Assembly (NCBI GenBank): GCA_030428185.1
Contig: JAUICE010000004.1
Span: 1 to 64,000 of the forward strand
Direction: 5' to 3'
DNA: 64,000 nucleotides
DNA from: Gammaproteobacteria bacterium
Lineage (GTDB): Bacteria > Pseudomonadota > Gammaproteobacteria > Legionellales > Legionellaceae
This document shows positions 63,977-64,000 of the stretch, one piece after another (the stretch's first letter is position 1; every line of letters begins with the position of its first letter). Position numbers and translations under genes: made by a program. The notes beneath the pieces were generated by a model. The model had not been told where the DNA came from. It saw nothing but the letters and a program-made list of their open reading frames with translations, and did no database searches.

Positions 63977-64000
63977 GAATAAGGCTTGTGAAGTTTGTTG

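Overview
The window reads as a piece of chromosome from a gammaproteobacterium of the Legionellales type (Legionella, Coxiella, Berkiella and relatives), interrupted at its midpoint by a large integrative conjugative element (ICE) that runs off the right edge. The assignment rests on AT-rich coding sequence, a standard gammaproteobacterial housekeeping set, several proteins that look like host-directed effectors (an OTU-type cysteine protease and large non-enzymatic proteins with acidic, lysine-rich tails), a PlaA-like GDSL lipase, and an LvrA-LvrB-LvrC regulatory module known from Legionella elements. The genus cannot be fixed from the sequence alone.

Left part, about 1-36100 (chromosome). 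The 3' half of the F1Fo ATP synthase operon (atpA end, atpG, atpD, atpC) is followed by an accessory block: a small Cys-rich secreted protein, a TPR-secretin lipoprotein, a 1199-residue protein with an IQ-like motif, a secreted berberine-bridge-type FAD oxidase and an APH/choline-kinase-like kinase. Housekeeping then resumes with glmU, an MFS drug transporter, glmS, panC, a tRNA-dihydrouridine synthase, a GDSL lipase, a DUF5993-like/DsbB pair, an alpha/beta hydrolase, trmB, dapB, a YqaE-like gene, a ProQ-family gene, pgk, and the DUF2066 - CDP-alcohol phosphatidyltransferase - hda trio. Two divergent effector-like genes come next, then divergent efp and epmB (substrate and modifying enzyme of EF-P), a small unknown gene and an OTU-like protease. 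The segment ends with ssrA (tmRNA), which is intact.

Right part, about 36516-64000 (ICE). The element starts at the 3' end of ssrA. First come phased repeats that look like recombinase arm sites, an AlpA-type regulator, a heavy-metal RND efflux operon (helC/helB/helA type) and an HNH endonuclease. A SIR2-like gene is overlapped by an S24-type repressor gene, and two matching operators lie in the divergent promoter region. Reading right from there is lvrA-lvrB-lvrC(csrT), followed by a complete mating-pair set in the same gene order as the Tra2 region of plasmid RP4 (trbB to trbL), then traG and traF. After several accessory genes the mobilisation genes run leftward: a small gene nested out of frame inside the relaxase gene, the MobP relaxase traI, traJ, and an oriT-like site at the right edge. 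The integrase and the other attachment site must lie to the right of the window, if the element is intact.

How the parts fit: the S24 repressor probably holds lvrABC-trb silent through the paired operators, while the CsrA-like LvrC may add post-transcriptional control. TraI/TraJ cut and mark oriT, TraG couples the DNA to the Trb channel, and TraF matures components. Metal efflux, SIR2 and HNH genes are cargo. The most unusual points are the gene nested in traI, an identical C-terminal motif shared by neighbouring TrbJ and TrbK, the SIR2/repressor overlap with its operator pair, and an unrecognised membrane protein with two tandem exported repeats.
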